Assembly: GCF_000222765.1 (NCBI RefSeq)
Contig: NZ_AFUE01000005.1
Span: 186,001 to 250,000 of the forward strand
Origin: Streptococcus cristatus ATCC 51100
Lineage (GTDB): Bacteria; Bacillota; Bacilli; Lactobacillales; Streptococcaceae
Direction of reading: 5' to 3'
DNA length: 64,000 nt
The translations under genes and the position numbers were made by a program. Of this stretch, positions 20,773-28,734 are shown piece after piece. How positions within the stretch are numbered: the stretch's first letter is position 1; each line of letters opens with the position of its first letter. The notes beneath the pieces are model-generated. The model saw only the letters and a list, made by a program, of their open reading frames with translations. It was not told where the DNA came from and searched no databases.

Positions 20773-20788
20773 AAATTCGCTCTCTTTA

Positions 20789-21433
20789 TCACTCTGGTAA
20801 TTCTACCTTCAAGCTCATATTTTTAGGTTGCAAGACTTTCTGAGCAGCTGCTAGGAAGGCTAGGCCATTGTCAGATGGAGAATGCTGGAATGTGATATGG
20901 ATGACTTTTTTATCAAAGTTATCACCGTATCGTTCCACATACTGTTTGCTTTCGAGGAAGTAGATATAGTTGTTAATTTTTTCCTGCAGAATTTCCAGAT
21001 GGACTGCTTCAATTTCTTCCTGCCACTCGAGAGAGTCTACTAGAAGAAGTTCCAAATGATTATCAACTGTACCAATTGCATCAAGTTCAGTTGACTTTAG
21101 TTTTGAAGAAATGCCTTCTTGTAGCAACTCAATAAATTCTCGTTCACAAAACAACCGCTTAATAGATGGTGGATTTACTAAAACGCGAACAGGTGATGAC
21201 CTAAAATAATTTTGTCTAGCCGCTTCGTTGCTTTCCTTAGTCACCCATTCTCCGGTTTCTAAGAACAGTTCAACTTCATAAGCATCCTGTTCTGATTTTA
21301 AAGCTTTATCAACTAATTCTTTACTAACTGGATAACTAACTTCTTTATCTTGAAAACCTCCTGTCATCCAGGACATAGTATAATTTCCGTCTTCTTCTGT
21401 TATAATAAAACCATTTGCTTTCATTTGATTCAT
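20789..21433 (-). CDS. Two-module immunity-type protein A with C-terminal DUF6572
   Basis: 214 residues. Residues 1-115 form a unique N-terminal module (ITEEDGNYTMSWMTGG...FLETGEWVTKE). From about 117 the protein is a DUF6572 domain: LDAIGTVDNHLELLL, then a helix ILQEKINNYIYFLESKQYV and a final strand KVIHITFQHSPSDNGLAF. This second half is nearly identical to those at 22110 and 25070. DUF6572 proteins occur widely in polymorphic toxin loci of Gram-positive bacteria. The N-terminal half resembles that of the 25070 protein only loosely. The ATG at 21433 follows AAAGGTG. Immunity function is inferred. Confidence 0.7.
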   Translation of the reverse strand: MNQMKANGFIITEEDGNYTMSWMTGGFQDKEVSYPVSKELVDKALKSEQDAYEVELFLETGEWVTKESNEAARQNYFRSSPVRVLVNPPSIKRLFCEREFIELLQEGISSKLKSTELDAIGTVDNHLELLLVDSLEWQEEIEAVHLEILQEKINNYIYFLESKQYVERYGDNFDKKVIHITFQHSPSDNGLAFLAAAQKVLQPKNMSLKVELPE

Positions 21434-21497
21434 TTAGTAATACACCTTTTTCCCTTCATACAAGTATGCTCAATGAAAAATATAACACTGTTTCTAA

Positions 21498-21785
21498 TCA
21501 ATCGATTTCTGTATCATCTAATAGAATTGGAGTTTCTTTTATCCAAAATGTTGTTTTTATCAAACGAAAAAGTCGCTCTATTGCATCATTTTCACTTTTA
21601 AATTCATCTCTAATCCAGACACGTTGACGTTCATTAACTTCATAAACCTTATACTTCCTAGGCTTATCATCATAATAGTATCCCAAAGTAAATTGACCTT
21701 CAAATCGTTCATCAAGCGCAATATGAAATGCCCCTATCTTATCTCTATGTTTATTAATAAAATTTATTAGTTCTTGTTTAGTCAT
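21498..21785 (-). CDS. Imm59-like immunity protein, single module
   Basis: 95 residues. MTKQELINFINKHRDKIGAFHIALDE, FTLGYYYD, KYKVYEVNERQR and a final helix resemble the Imm59 family of small cytoplasmic immunity proteins (assignment by eye). It is clearly homologous to the first half of the 22110 protein, and it stops at DDTEID, precisely where that protein continues as EIDAIGT into DUF6572. It therefore represents the N-terminal module alone. It lies 40 bases after the stub at 21826-22020, as an immunity gene would follow its toxin. Confidence 0.65.
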   Translation of the reverse strand: MTKQELINFINKHRDKIGAFHIALDERFEGQFTLGYYYDDKPRKYKVYEVNERQRVWIRDEFKSENDAIERLFRLIKTTFWIKETPILLDDTEID

Positions 21786-21825
21786 TTAAAATTCTCTACA
21801 ACTCTCACATCCACCATGATGCTTG

Positions 21826-22020
21826 CTATTGTTCTACCACTTTAGGTGGATTGTAGTATTTTTCCTTAAATTCCTTAAGGATCTTCTCTACCTTTTCTTC
21901 ATCAGTTTCATTAGTGTCAGGCTTATATACACGTGGATTTTTTATTTCATAATAGCCTTGACGTTCAATCGCAGATAGAAAATCATCGTAAGAATACCCT
22001 TTTGTACCAATCGTCGGCAT
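21826..22020 (-). pseudogene. Putative toxin C-terminal stub
   Basis: 64 residues from the first ATG (MPTIGTKGYSYDDFLSAIER...), hydrophilic, ending NPPKVVEQ. No ribosome site precedes the ATG, and the frame stays open about 11 codons further upstream before a stop, so it reads like the last part of a longer protein whose front was lost. It lies directly ahead of the Imm59-like gene. I cannot name the toxin family; a small free-standing gene is the alternative. Confidence 0.45.
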
Positions 22021-22084
22021 AAGTAGTTCACTGTTTAGAACTGTTAAATAATCTTTTTATAAATATAGTCTCATTATACCACAA

Positions 22085-22108
22085 AAAGAGAGCGTTTCCG
22101 CTCCCTTT
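22085..22108 (-). terminator. Terminator after DUF6572 gene B
   Basis: AAAGAGAGCG and CGCTCCCTTT pair with one mismatch around a TTTC loop, starting 2 bases past the stop codon; the minus-strand end is TTTTTG. Confidence 0.7.
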
Positions 22109-22109
22109 A

Positions 22110-22685
22110 TTACTCTGGTAATTCTATCTTCAAGCTCATATCAGTCGGCTGTAACACTTTCTGAACAGCGGCGAGAAAGGCTAGTCCATTATCAGATGGA
22201 GAATATTGGAAGGTGATATGGATGACTTTTTTAGCAAAGTTATCACCGTAACGTGCCAGATACTGCTTGCTTTCGAGGAAGTAGATATAGTTGTTGAGTT
22301 TTTCCTGAAGCTTCAACAAATGTTCTTCTTCGGTATCTGGAAGCCAAAGATTGCCATCTATTAATAAAAGTTCCAAGTCTGTATCACTCGTTCCGATTGC
22401 ATCAATTTCTGAAACATCTAACTGAATAGGAACGCTTTTAATCCTACATCTAAATTTCACAACCTCATATAATTCTTTAATAGCGTCCTCCTCTCTTTCA
22501 AAACTAACTTTTTCATGTAACTGTTGACGTTCAGTCACCTCATACACTATAAATCTATTTGAACTCAAATCCTGATAATATCCTATCGCAAACTGCTCTA
22601 AAACCTTTTTATTTAAGTGTACAGAATAATATTTCGCTTTACTACTATTATGTTTCAAAAAATCTAATAATTCCTGTCTTCTCAT
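22110..22685 (-). CDS. Fused Imm59-like / DUF6572 immunity-type protein B
   Basis: 191 residues. Residues 1-90 (MRRQELLDFLKHN, FAIGYYQDL, FIVYEVTERQQ) match the Imm59-like protein at 21498; residues from about 93 (IDAIGTSDTDLELLL) are the DUF6572 module shared with the proteins at 20789 and 25070. The ATG at 22685 has GGAG 9 bases upstream; a longer frame to 22760 runs into the preceding gene and has no ribosome site. The fusion shows that both modules belong to the same functional class. Likely cytoplasmic; toxin partner unknown. Confidence 0.7.
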   Translation of the reverse strand: MRRQELLDFLKHNSSKAKYYSVHLNKKVLEQFAIGYYQDLSSNRFIVYEVTERQQLHEKVSFEREEDAIKELYEVVKFRCRIKSVPIQLDVSEIDAIGTSDTDLELLLIDGNLWLPDTEEEHLLKLQEKLNNYIYFLESKQYLARYGDNFAKKVIHITFQYSPSDNGLAFLAAVQKVLQPTDMSLKIELPE

Positions 22686-22710
22686 TAGTTTTTCTCCGTC
22701 ATTCCTATAT

Positions 22711-23052
22711 TCAGCTAATGATTTCCTCGATAGTAGTTTCTCTATCTCCCACCAAATCATAAAATCCTAAATGAACGTCTTCCTCATATAACCAGCATAA
22801 GTCGGTGCCGTATGGGGCTTCAAAAATTTCCAACATAACAGGAGCAATTTTTACAATGCTATTTGCTCCTAAAATTGTGAAATTTTTTGAATTAGCTAGG
22901 TAAGCTTCATCATCTTCGATTGATAACAGTGTCCAGCCATTTAATTGTGGAATAGCAGATTTCTCGCGATAGGAATAGCTAATAGCTTTTCCATCAAGAA
23001 TATTGTTTGAAACGACAAAACCACCAAAATCATTGTTATTAATTTCTAGCAT
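22711..23052 (-). CDS. Imm33/DUF2185-type immunity protein
   Basis: 113 residues. The arrangement GGFVVSNNI...SYREKSAIPQLNGWTLLSIEDDEAYLANSKNFTIL...NSIVKIAP...APYGTDLCW is the DUF2185 pattern, listed as immunity protein Imm33 in polymorphic toxin surveys. The third codon ATG (23052) is preferred because AAGGAG lies 7 bases upstream, against one base for the ATG at 23058. The gene overlaps the end of the ankyrin gene, so the two are co-translated. Confidence 0.7.
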   Translation of the reverse strand: MLEINNNDFGGFVVSNNILDGKAISYSYREKSAIPQLNGWTLLSIEDDEAYLANSKNFTILGANSIVKIAPVMLEIFEAPYGTDLCWLYEEDVHLGFYDLVGDRETTIEEIIS

Positions 23053-23572
23053 CTTCATACTCCTTTATAATATCAAGCAGACTACTTCTCCAAGAATATT
23101 CTTCCGCATAGTCTAAACACGATTTACCAGATTTATTTTTTAACTTATAATCCGAACCGGCCTCTAGTAAAAGCTTATATAGAGGGTCTAACTCTTCCGT
23201 TGCTAATTTTAATAACGTCACTGAGTAAGTCATCGGAATAGAACCAAATTTGTCAACTGCATTTACATCAATTCCTGCCTCAACGAGTAATTTTACCACC
23301 TCGTATGCATATGCTATTTTAGGCCGCCAATTGGCTTGGAAGAAATAATGAAGAGCATTTCTGTTTTCTTTTTTTGACAAAAAATTTATCTCTGCCTTCT
23401 CAGACAGCAGATATTTAATAATTCTCAATTTCTCTTCTGGTAAATCATCGTTAAGCATTGCTGTACATAACAAATTCAGTTTTGTATATTTATCAATTTG
23501 TGTTATGTCACCATTGTAATTTTCTATAAACTCATTATATGTCCCATTTTGAACAATATCGAAAATATCCAT
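23039..23572 (-). CDS. Ankyrin-repeat protein (immunity type)
   Basis: 177 residues. Three or four degenerate ankyrin repeats are visible: IIKYLLSEKAEINFLSKKEN, VVKLLVEAGIDVNAVDKFG and LYKLLLEAGSDYKLKNKSG, each with the helix-helix-loop spacing of about 33 residues, plus weaker ends. Ankyrin proteins are a recurrent immunity class in polymorphic toxin loci (family knowledge). It overlaps the Imm33-type gene by 14-20 bases. A degraded coding tail ends 8 bases before its start codon, the position expected of a toxin gene. Confidence 0.75.
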   Translation of the reverse strand: MDIFDIVQNGTYNEFIENYNGDITQIDKYTKLNLLCTAMLNDDLPEEKLRIIKYLLSEKAEINFLSKKENRNALHYFFQANWRPKIAYAYEVVKLLVEAGIDVNAVDKFGSIPMTYSVTLLKLATEELDPLYKLLLEAGSDYKLKNKSGKSCLDYAEEYSWRSSLLDIIKEYEDARN

Positions 23573-23580
23573 CTTATCTC

Positions 23581-23733
23581 CTATTCAAACTTATGACTTC
23601 TATTGGCAGAAGGTGTTTCAATTCTAAAATTATCCGGATTAAATTGGAAATCCTTGAATTCTTGTAAAATGATTTCTCTGCTTTTATACTTTTAGACTTT
23701 TCACTGATATTTTTTGAATTCTGTGTTATTCAT
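23581..23733 (-). pseudogene. Decayed coding tail ahead of the ankyrin gene
   Basis: Read on the minus strand from an ATG at 23733 the frame gives MNNTEFKKYQ, a stop, KV, a stop, then 34 uninterrupted residues (KYKSREIILQEFKDF..., ending SANRSHKFE) and TAG at 23581. Further fragments in other frames extend to about 23866 (for example NGMAVLRK and LGFKLKCPLNVKK). Stops and frameshifts mark it as a relic. It ends 8 bases before the ankyrin gene and may be the C-terminal end of a lost toxin; the family is not recognised. Confidence 0.5.
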
Positions 23734-23866
23734 CTATAATTTAAACCGAAATCATTTCTTTACGTTTAAAGGGCATTTTAGTTTAAAACCAAGCTTTTCT
23801 CTAAGTCTTTCTTAGAACTGCCATTCCATTCAGATCTAGATAATCAGTTCCATTTTGCTTTACCTT

Positions 23867-24058
23867 TTAGGATGTTTCTTTTAGCTGTTTAATAGCCTGT
23901 CCGCGCTTTAAATGATTTAATTCTATTAAGGTAAATATTAAGGAAGTCATCATACAAAAGAAGAACAAAAACAGAAAATCTACTTCGCAAAAATAAAGCC
24001 CTAGACAGACGACAAAAGCAAATCCTTCTATAACAAGTTGATTCGTCCTATATACCAA
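23867..24058 (-). CDS. Small hydrophobic protein, uncertain
   Basis: Up to 63 residues with two hydrophobic helices (VIEGFAFVVCLGLYFC and FLFLFFFCMMTSLIFTLIEL) and a charged tail. The only start is a TTG at 24058 without a convincing ribosome site; the frame extends upstream into the previous gene. It could be a genuine two-helix membrane protein, or a remnant of a larger gene. Confidence 0.35.
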   Translation of the reverse strand: MVYRTNQLVIEGFAFVVCLGLYFCEVDFLFLFFFCMMTSLIFTLIELNHLKRGQAIKQLKETS

Positions 24059-24068
24059 AGAATAAAAA

Positions 24069-24753
24069 TCACTTTGTTTTCTCTTCTATTTCAAATTCTA
24101 CAATCTGATTGTTTTCATTAATAATAATCCCATTATAAAACAAAATGGTATAAAGTATAATTGGTATAATCAAAAACAGTCTCAACTGAACAAAATAAGA
24201 AATAAAAATGCATAAGCAACTACTTTTATAAAAACCACTTTCATAATCACCAAAAACCAATCCCTTCTTTCACTGTTTTTAATGGAGTCAATGACCTAAC
24301 TTTTCCGATGTATCTTAAATCCGCATTTTGTTTTCTAAGAAAATTTTTAAGTTTAATTTTCCTATACCAGGACACCAAAAAAAATGAAATGAATAAAACA
24401 AGGACTAAGATCAATACATTTATACTACCTTGAACTAAACTTGCTGTATGATTTGTCGGACCTAACCATAATTCAAATGGAGTCAACCAACGGATAAATG
24501 CTGATAGCACAATTGCTATTCCTAAATTAGTCAATCGCTTATTGCTATTTAATCCTCGATCAGAAATATGGCTGCACAATGGATATTCTGTTTGATAAAT
24601 TTTAAAAAAACTCTTAGAAGATAGACTATAATTTCTTTGCATAAGATATTCTTGACCTAAATCTGTCACAATCAGATACCAACCTTTTTGTACCACCTTA
24701 TCATTCAATGTGATATTAAAAACTCGGCCTTTAACTCTGTATACATTTACCAT
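24069..24753 (-). pseudogene. DUF443-like membrane immunity gene, frameshifted
   Basis: Two overlapping frames make one protein. Codons from ATG 24753 give 168 residues ending KEGIGFW at 24247; the next frame continues DYESGFYKSS... to EIEEKTK at 24069. Removing one T from the run of five at about 24248-24252 joins them as GIGFGDYESG and yields about 228 residues with four or five membrane helices. The plan and the C-terminal stretch (IILYTILFYNGIIINENNQI) resemble DUF443, the family of TsaI, immunity protein to the staphylococcal toxin TspA. The match is by eye only. The short N-terminal product may still be made. Confidence 0.5.
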
Positions 24754-24842
24754 GAAAATAACCCTTTGATACCATTAACCATATTATTCCAACCAGAGAC
24801 AACAGCTTTCCCAATCATCGCTAAAATACCTGATATTATTTT
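24747..24842 (-). pseudogene. Hydrophobic toxin tail overlapping the DUF443-like gene
   Basis: Thirty-one codons (IISGILAMIGKAVVSGWNNM...GLFSW) end in TAA at 24747-24749, so the stop overlaps the ATG of the immunity-like gene within ATGGTAA. The amphipathic Gly/Ala/Trp sequence looks like a membrane-inserting C-terminus. An in-frame TAA at 24843-24845 cuts it off from a further open stretch (VVPDLRQLTNVAFIQSSV) that runs to about 24960. No start codon or ribosome site is available. It is best read as the end of a decayed toxin gene coupled to its immunity gene. Confidence 0.45.
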
Positions 24843-25035
24843 TTAAACACTAGACTGAATAAAAGCAACATTTGTTAATTGCCTCAAATCAGGGACAACC
24901 AAAACAACCTCCACCCAAATCCAAATAGATTGGATATTGCAGATTTTAACAATATTGATTAGAAATATTCTTTTTTACATTATATCACATTAGAAATTAG
25001 GTCCAGAAAAGATTGTAAAATTTCAAGAATACTAG

Positions 25036-25063
25036 AAAAGAGAAGACAAACATCTTCTCTTTT
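25036..25063 (-). terminator. Terminator after DUF6572 gene C
   Basis: AAAAGAGAAGA and TCTTCTCTTTT form a perfect 11-bp stem with a 6-base loop, 6 bases past the stop codon. Confidence 0.8.
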
Positions 25064-25069
25064 GATATC

Positions 25070-25729
25070 TCAATCCGGCAATTCTATCTTCAAACTCATA
25101 TCTGTATTCTGCAATACCTTCTGAACAGCTGCTAAAAAGGCTAGGCCATTGTCAGATGGAGAATACTGGAAAGTGATATGGATGACTTTTCTAGCAAAAT
25201 TGTCTCCATATCGCTCCACATACTGTTTGCTTTCAAGGAAATAAATATAGTTGTTCAGTTTTTCCTGCAGAATTTCCAGATGGACTGCTTCTATCTCTTC
25301 CTCCCAGCCAACTGGATCTACCAGAAGAAGCTCTAAATGACTATCAACTGTACCAATAGCGTCAAGCTCCGTTGGTTCCAATTCTGAATCAATGGCTTGG
25401 GTGACAATTTGTCTAAATTCCTCTGCTGTGAAAAGACGACGGCTATTTTCAGGATTCTTCAAAATAAAGGAAGGATGATCTTCGATGAAGAGCTTACCAG
25501 ACTCATCTTGTGTATATTGCTTTTTAGATTTCCAAAAACCATAATCTGCATAATTCATCAACTCTTTACCAGTATGTTCTCCAGACATATAACTATCTGC
25601 GGCTTCTTTGGGGATTTCTCTAATCACCTCTGGGCAGGTAATATTAAAAGTTGGATAACGCAAGAAATACTTATCACCATCTTGACAGATTTCCAACATG
25701 TCTTCTTTGCTTAAATAAATTGTTTTCAT
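25070..25729 (-). CDS. Two-module immunity-type protein C with C-terminal DUF6572
   Basis: 219 residues. An N-terminal module (residues 1-122, starting MKTIYLSKEDMLEICQDGDK) is joined to the DUF6572 module (LDAIGTVDSHLELLL, VGWEEEIEAVHLEILQEK, YIYFLESKQYVERYG, KVIHITFQYSPSDNGLAF). The second module is almost the same as in proteins A and B, while the first is only weakly like that of protein A and unlike that of B. GGAGG precedes the ATG. This is the first gene of the island on the minus strand; the lipoprotein gene before it has its own terminator. Confidence 0.7.
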   Translation of the reverse strand: MKTIYLSKEDMLEICQDGDKYFLRYPTFNITCPEVIREIPKEAADSYMSGEHTGKELMNYADYGFWKSKKQYTQDESGKLFIEDHPSFILKNPENSRRLFTAEEFRQIVTQAIDSELEPTELDAIGTVDSHLELLLVDPVGWEEEIEAVHLEILQEKLNNYIYFLESKQYVERYGDNFARKVIHITFQYSPSDNGLAFLAAVQKVLQNTDMSLKIELPD

Positions 25730-25770
25730 TCATATCCTCCGTCAATTCAAGCTAGTTGAAAAATAAAAGT

Positions 25771-25796
25771 CTGAGACAAAAAGCCCCAGACCTGTT
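25771..25796 (-). terminator. Terminator after the lipoprotein gene
   Basis: AGTCTGAG and CCCCAGACCT pair imperfectly; on the minus strand CTTTTATTTTT follows. It separates the lipoprotein gene from the immunity island. Confidence 0.7.
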
Positions 25797-25834
25797 ATCT
25801 ATATAAATGAGATCCTAAATCTTATTTCAAACTA

Positions 25835-26704
25835 TTAGATCTTTGATTTATCGGAAGATGAAGAGGAGCTTGAGTCAGATTTAGAGCCAGAATCGGTTGA
25901 TTTGTTTCCTTTACGGGTTTCCGCACCATTTGCTGAATACTCATTTACAAACATTGATTTACGCAATTCAATAAAGTTTTCGTCATTGAGAATATAGCGA
26001 CCCTCTTTTGTCTTCGTTAACTCCATTGTAAACTCACGTGGCGCAATGTAGCCAAAGTCTTCATTCATACGGTCAAAAGCATAGTAGAAGAGGAAGTTAT
26101 TTACCAAAGCCAAACGCTTCTCAAGATCTGGATCCGTTGAGTCTTCCAAGGCTTTTACATCTTCAATCCCATTTTCAAACAGACTAGCTTTCGTCATATT
26201 GATTAAATTGGCCAAATCACGTGTTGCAATCGCACGGCTCTTAAATGTTACCGTTGCTGTTTCTCCATCGTCTTCAACTTTAGTAATTTCAAAATCATCG
26301 CCAATCGTAGCCAAGACTTTAAAACGTGCTTGGTCAAATAGCTCTAAGATTTTTGATGGAGGGAATTTTTCTGTCTTTAAGTCAAGCGTATAGTTTTCTT
26401 CTGGCGTATATTTAGACAGATTTTCATCAACGTAAGACTGAGTAATACCTTTCTTCCATTTGTCAACAGACGTTCCCATCAAGGTCGTGAAACCTGAAGA
26501 GTGATCTGTAAAGACTGCACGCAAGATAATATCTGCATCTTTTTCAATCCGCTTTTCATTGGTTTCTTTTTCTGATGTAGAAGACGAAGATTGCTCCGTC
26601 TTCACGTTTTCAGCGTTCTTTTTCTGTGGTTTTGGCAGGGCCGAACATGCTCCCAACAAAAGAATACAAGCAGGCAATACGCCAAATTTCATCAATTTTT
26701 TCAT
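25835..26704 (-). CDS. Ser-rich surface lipoprotein, unknown function
   Basis: 289 residues. A lipoprotein signal (MKKLMKFGVLPACILLLGAC) gives a lipidated Cys at residue 20, followed by a Ser/Thr/Glu linker, a globular domain of about 190 residues with no visible catalytic motif (WKKGITQSYVDENL, FKVLATIGDDFEITKV, NFLFYYAFDRMNEDFGY) and a low-complexity Ser/Lys tail (SGSKSDSSSSSSSDKSKI). This resembles streptococcal lipoproteins of the DUF5105 type, but the match is tentative. GGAG precedes the ATG. Monocistronic, between hisS and the island. Confidence 0.7.
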   Translation of the reverse strand: MKKLMKFGVLPACILLLGACSALPKPQKKNAENVKTEQSSSSTSEKETNEKRIEKDADIILRAVFTDHSSGFTTLMGTSVDKWKKGITQSYVDENLSKYTPEENYTLDLKTEKFPPSKILELFDQARFKVLATIGDDFEITKVEDDGETATVTFKSRAIATRDLANLINMTKASLFENGIEDVKALEDSTDPDLEKRLALVNNFLFYYAFDRMNEDFGYIAPREFTMELTKTKEGRYILNDENFIELRKSMFVNEYSANGAETRKGNKSTDSGSKSDSSSSSSSDKSKI

Positions 26705-26848
26705 TTTTTCTCCTTTATTTATGTAAGAGTATATCCATTATACCAAAATATTATCAATTTGTTACATTATTTGCTCGCCGTGTAACAAAATTGTAATATT
26801 TTGAGATTCCTTAAAGAGCTCAGCCTTTAAGAAAGAATAAATTTTTCT

Positions 26849-28129
26849 CTAACAACCTAATTTTTCGAGAACAGCCTGATAGTTTTCTTGAACTTGATTC
26901 AGTCCAACCACTACTTCTTGACGAGTTTCATTATTCTTCACAGTGACTTGGTTGCTTTCGATCTCACTTTCACCTAAAGTAATGATGGTCTTGGCTCTGA
27001 AAGCATCTGCTGACTTGAATTGTGCCTTAAGCTTGCGGTCCAAATAGTCTCGCTCGGCCGCAAATCCTTGATTCCGAAGGGCTTGCACCAATTCCAAAGC
27101 GCTGCGATTGGCAGCCTCACCTAGAACGGCAATATAGGCATCCAAGCCTGTCTCAAATGGCAAAGCTGCTCCCTGTTTTTCTAAAATCAAGAGGAGACGT
27201 TCCATTCCCATACCAAAACCAAAGGCAGGGGTTTCTGGCCCACCAAAGTAGTCAACCAAGCCATCATAACGGCCACCCGCACAGATAGTTAGTTCGCTGC
27301 CTGCCACATCAGTCGTAAACTCAAAAATCGTGTGATTGTAGTAGTCCAGTCCGCGCACCATATTGGTGTTAATGACATAAGGAACCCCTAAAGACTCTAG
27401 CATTGAGCGGACAGCCGCAAAATGCTCCTGGCTCTCCTCGTCCAGAAAGTCCAAAATCGAAGGAGCCTGCGCAACGGCTGCCTTATCTTCTTTTTCCTTC
27501 GAATCCAGCACACGCAGCGGATTTTCCTCCAAACGACGCTGACTATCCTTAGAAAGACTGTCTTTCAGCGGAGTCAAATAATCAATCAAGGCCTGACGGT
27601 AGGCAGCTCGACTCGCTGCATTGCCCAAACTATTCAGCTGCAGCGTCACCTGCCCAATTCCAATTTCCTTGAAGAATTGAGCCGCCATAGCAATCGTTTC
27701 TGCATCTGTCGCTGGATTTTCAGAGCCGAAGCACTCCACCCCGATTTGGTGAAATTCGCGCAAGCGACCAGCCTGAGGCCGCTCATAGCGGAACATAGAG
27801 CCCATATAATAAAGCTTAACTGGCTTTTGAACTTCTGGTGCGAAGAGCTTGTTTTCGACATAAGAACGAACGACCGGTGCAGTTCCTTCTGGCCGTAGCG
27901 TAATATGACGGTCCCCTTTATCGTAGAAATCATACATTTCCTTGGTCACGATGTCTGTCGTATCCCCAACAGAACGACTGATGACCTCATAGTGCTCAAA
28001 AATCGGTGTCCGAATTTCCGCATAGTTGTATTTTTTAAACGTCTTACGAGCAAACTCCTCCAGATACTGCCATTTAGCAGATTCCTGAGGGAGAATATCC
28101 TGAGTTCCTTTAGGTTTTTGTAATTTCAT
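26849..28129 (-). CDS. hisS: Histidyl-tRNA synthetase
   Basis: 426 residues, usual length. Class II motifs are visible: motif 2 ([21 protein letters not shown], near 110-130), the histidine-specific [15 protein letters not shown] (as MVRGLDYY, about 258) and motif 3 ([13 protein letters not shown], about 305-318), followed by the anticodon-binding domain ([11 protein letters not shown] onward). AspS and HisS genes are also near one another in pneumococcus; here the roughly 10 kb between them contains the accessory island. Confidence 0.97.
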   Translation of the reverse strand: MKLQKPKGTQDILPQESAKWQYLEEFARKTFKKYNYAEIRTPIFEHYEVISRSVGDTTDIVTKEMYDFYDKGDRHITLRPEGTAPVVRSYVENKLFAPEVQKPVKLYYMGSMFRYERPQAGRLREFHQIGVECFGSENPATDAETIAMAAQFFKEIGIGQVTLQLNSLGNAASRAAYRQALIDYLTPLKDSLSKDSQRRLEENPLRVLDSKEKEDKAAVAQAPSILDFLDEESQEHFAAVRSMLESLGVPYVINTNMVRGLDYYNHTIFEFTTDVAGSELTICAGGRYDGLVDYFGGPETPAFGFGMGMERLLLILEKQGAALPFETGLDAYIAVLGEAANRSALELVQALRNQGFAAERDYLDRKLKAQFKSADAFRAKTIITLGESEIESNQVTVKNNETRQEVVVGLNQVQENYQAVLEKLGC

Positions 28130-28313
28130 TTTCTAATCCTCTGCAACTATATAATATCTATTATTTTACCATAAATCAGATGTTTTGAGGAGTTAGAGCA
28201 GAAAAATTCCCTCCAAGAGACTAAATCCGTTTTCATTCGCCAGAATTTCTTGAAAAATTGTCAGAATTATGAGAAAATAAGACCACCATTCTATAGAGAA
28301 AGAAGGACCGAAG

Positions 28314-28655
28314 ATGAGAGACGATATCAAAATCAATGACCGAGCAGCAGCTATCCAAGAAGAATTAATTAAAAAACTCGAAACGATTTACGATCCAGAG
28401 GTCGAGCTTGATGTCTACAATCTCGGGCTCATCTATGAAATCAATCTTGACGAGACTGGCCACTGCAAGATTGTCATGACCTTCACAGACACAGCCTGCG
28501 ACTGTACTGAAACCGTTCCCATTGAAATTGTCGAGTCCCTGAAGCAAATCGAGGGCATCGAAACTGTCTCCGTTGAAGTCACTTGGTCGCCCGCTTGGAA
28601 AATCACCCGCATCAGTCGCTTTGGACGAATTGCGTTAGGCATTAGTCCTAGATAA
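28314..28655 (+). CDS. MIP18-family (DUF59) metal-sulfur cluster assembly protein
   Basis: 113 residues. The DUF59/MIP18 fold is clear: KKLETIYDPEVELDVYNLGL, then MTFTDTACDCTETVP and a C-terminal VEVTWSPAW. Family members (SufT, PaaD, human MIP18) help mature Fe-S proteins; the TxTACxCTETVP segment carries the reactive Cys. AAGGA precedes the ATG. It lies beside ilvD, an Fe-S dehydratase, on the opposite strand, which fits a role in cluster assembly but does not prove it. Confidence 0.85.
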   Translation: MRDDIKINDRAAAIQEELIKKLETIYDPEVELDVYNLGLIYEINLDETGHCKIVMTFTDTACDCTETVPIEIVESLKQIEGIETVSVEVTWSPAWKITRISRFGRIALGISPR

Positions 28656-28692
28656 AAAGATGCCTTGTTCATCTGCATTAAATAAAATAGTA

Positions 28693-28717
28693 AACCCGCT
28701 AGAAAAACTAGCGGGTT
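28693..28717. terminator. Bidirectional terminator between MIP18 gene and ilvD
   Basis: AACCCGCTAG and CTAGCGGGTT form a perfect 10-bp stem with a 5-base loop; T-rich on both exits (TATTTTG to the right, TACTATTTTATT on the minus side). Serves both convergent genes. Confidence 0.9.
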
Positions 28718-28734
28718 ATTTTGTCATATATAGG

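Noticed and set aside
27422-27898. 158-codon plus-strand frame within hisS
   Set aside because: Opposite-strand shadow of a fully conserved tRNA synthetase; composition not protein-like.
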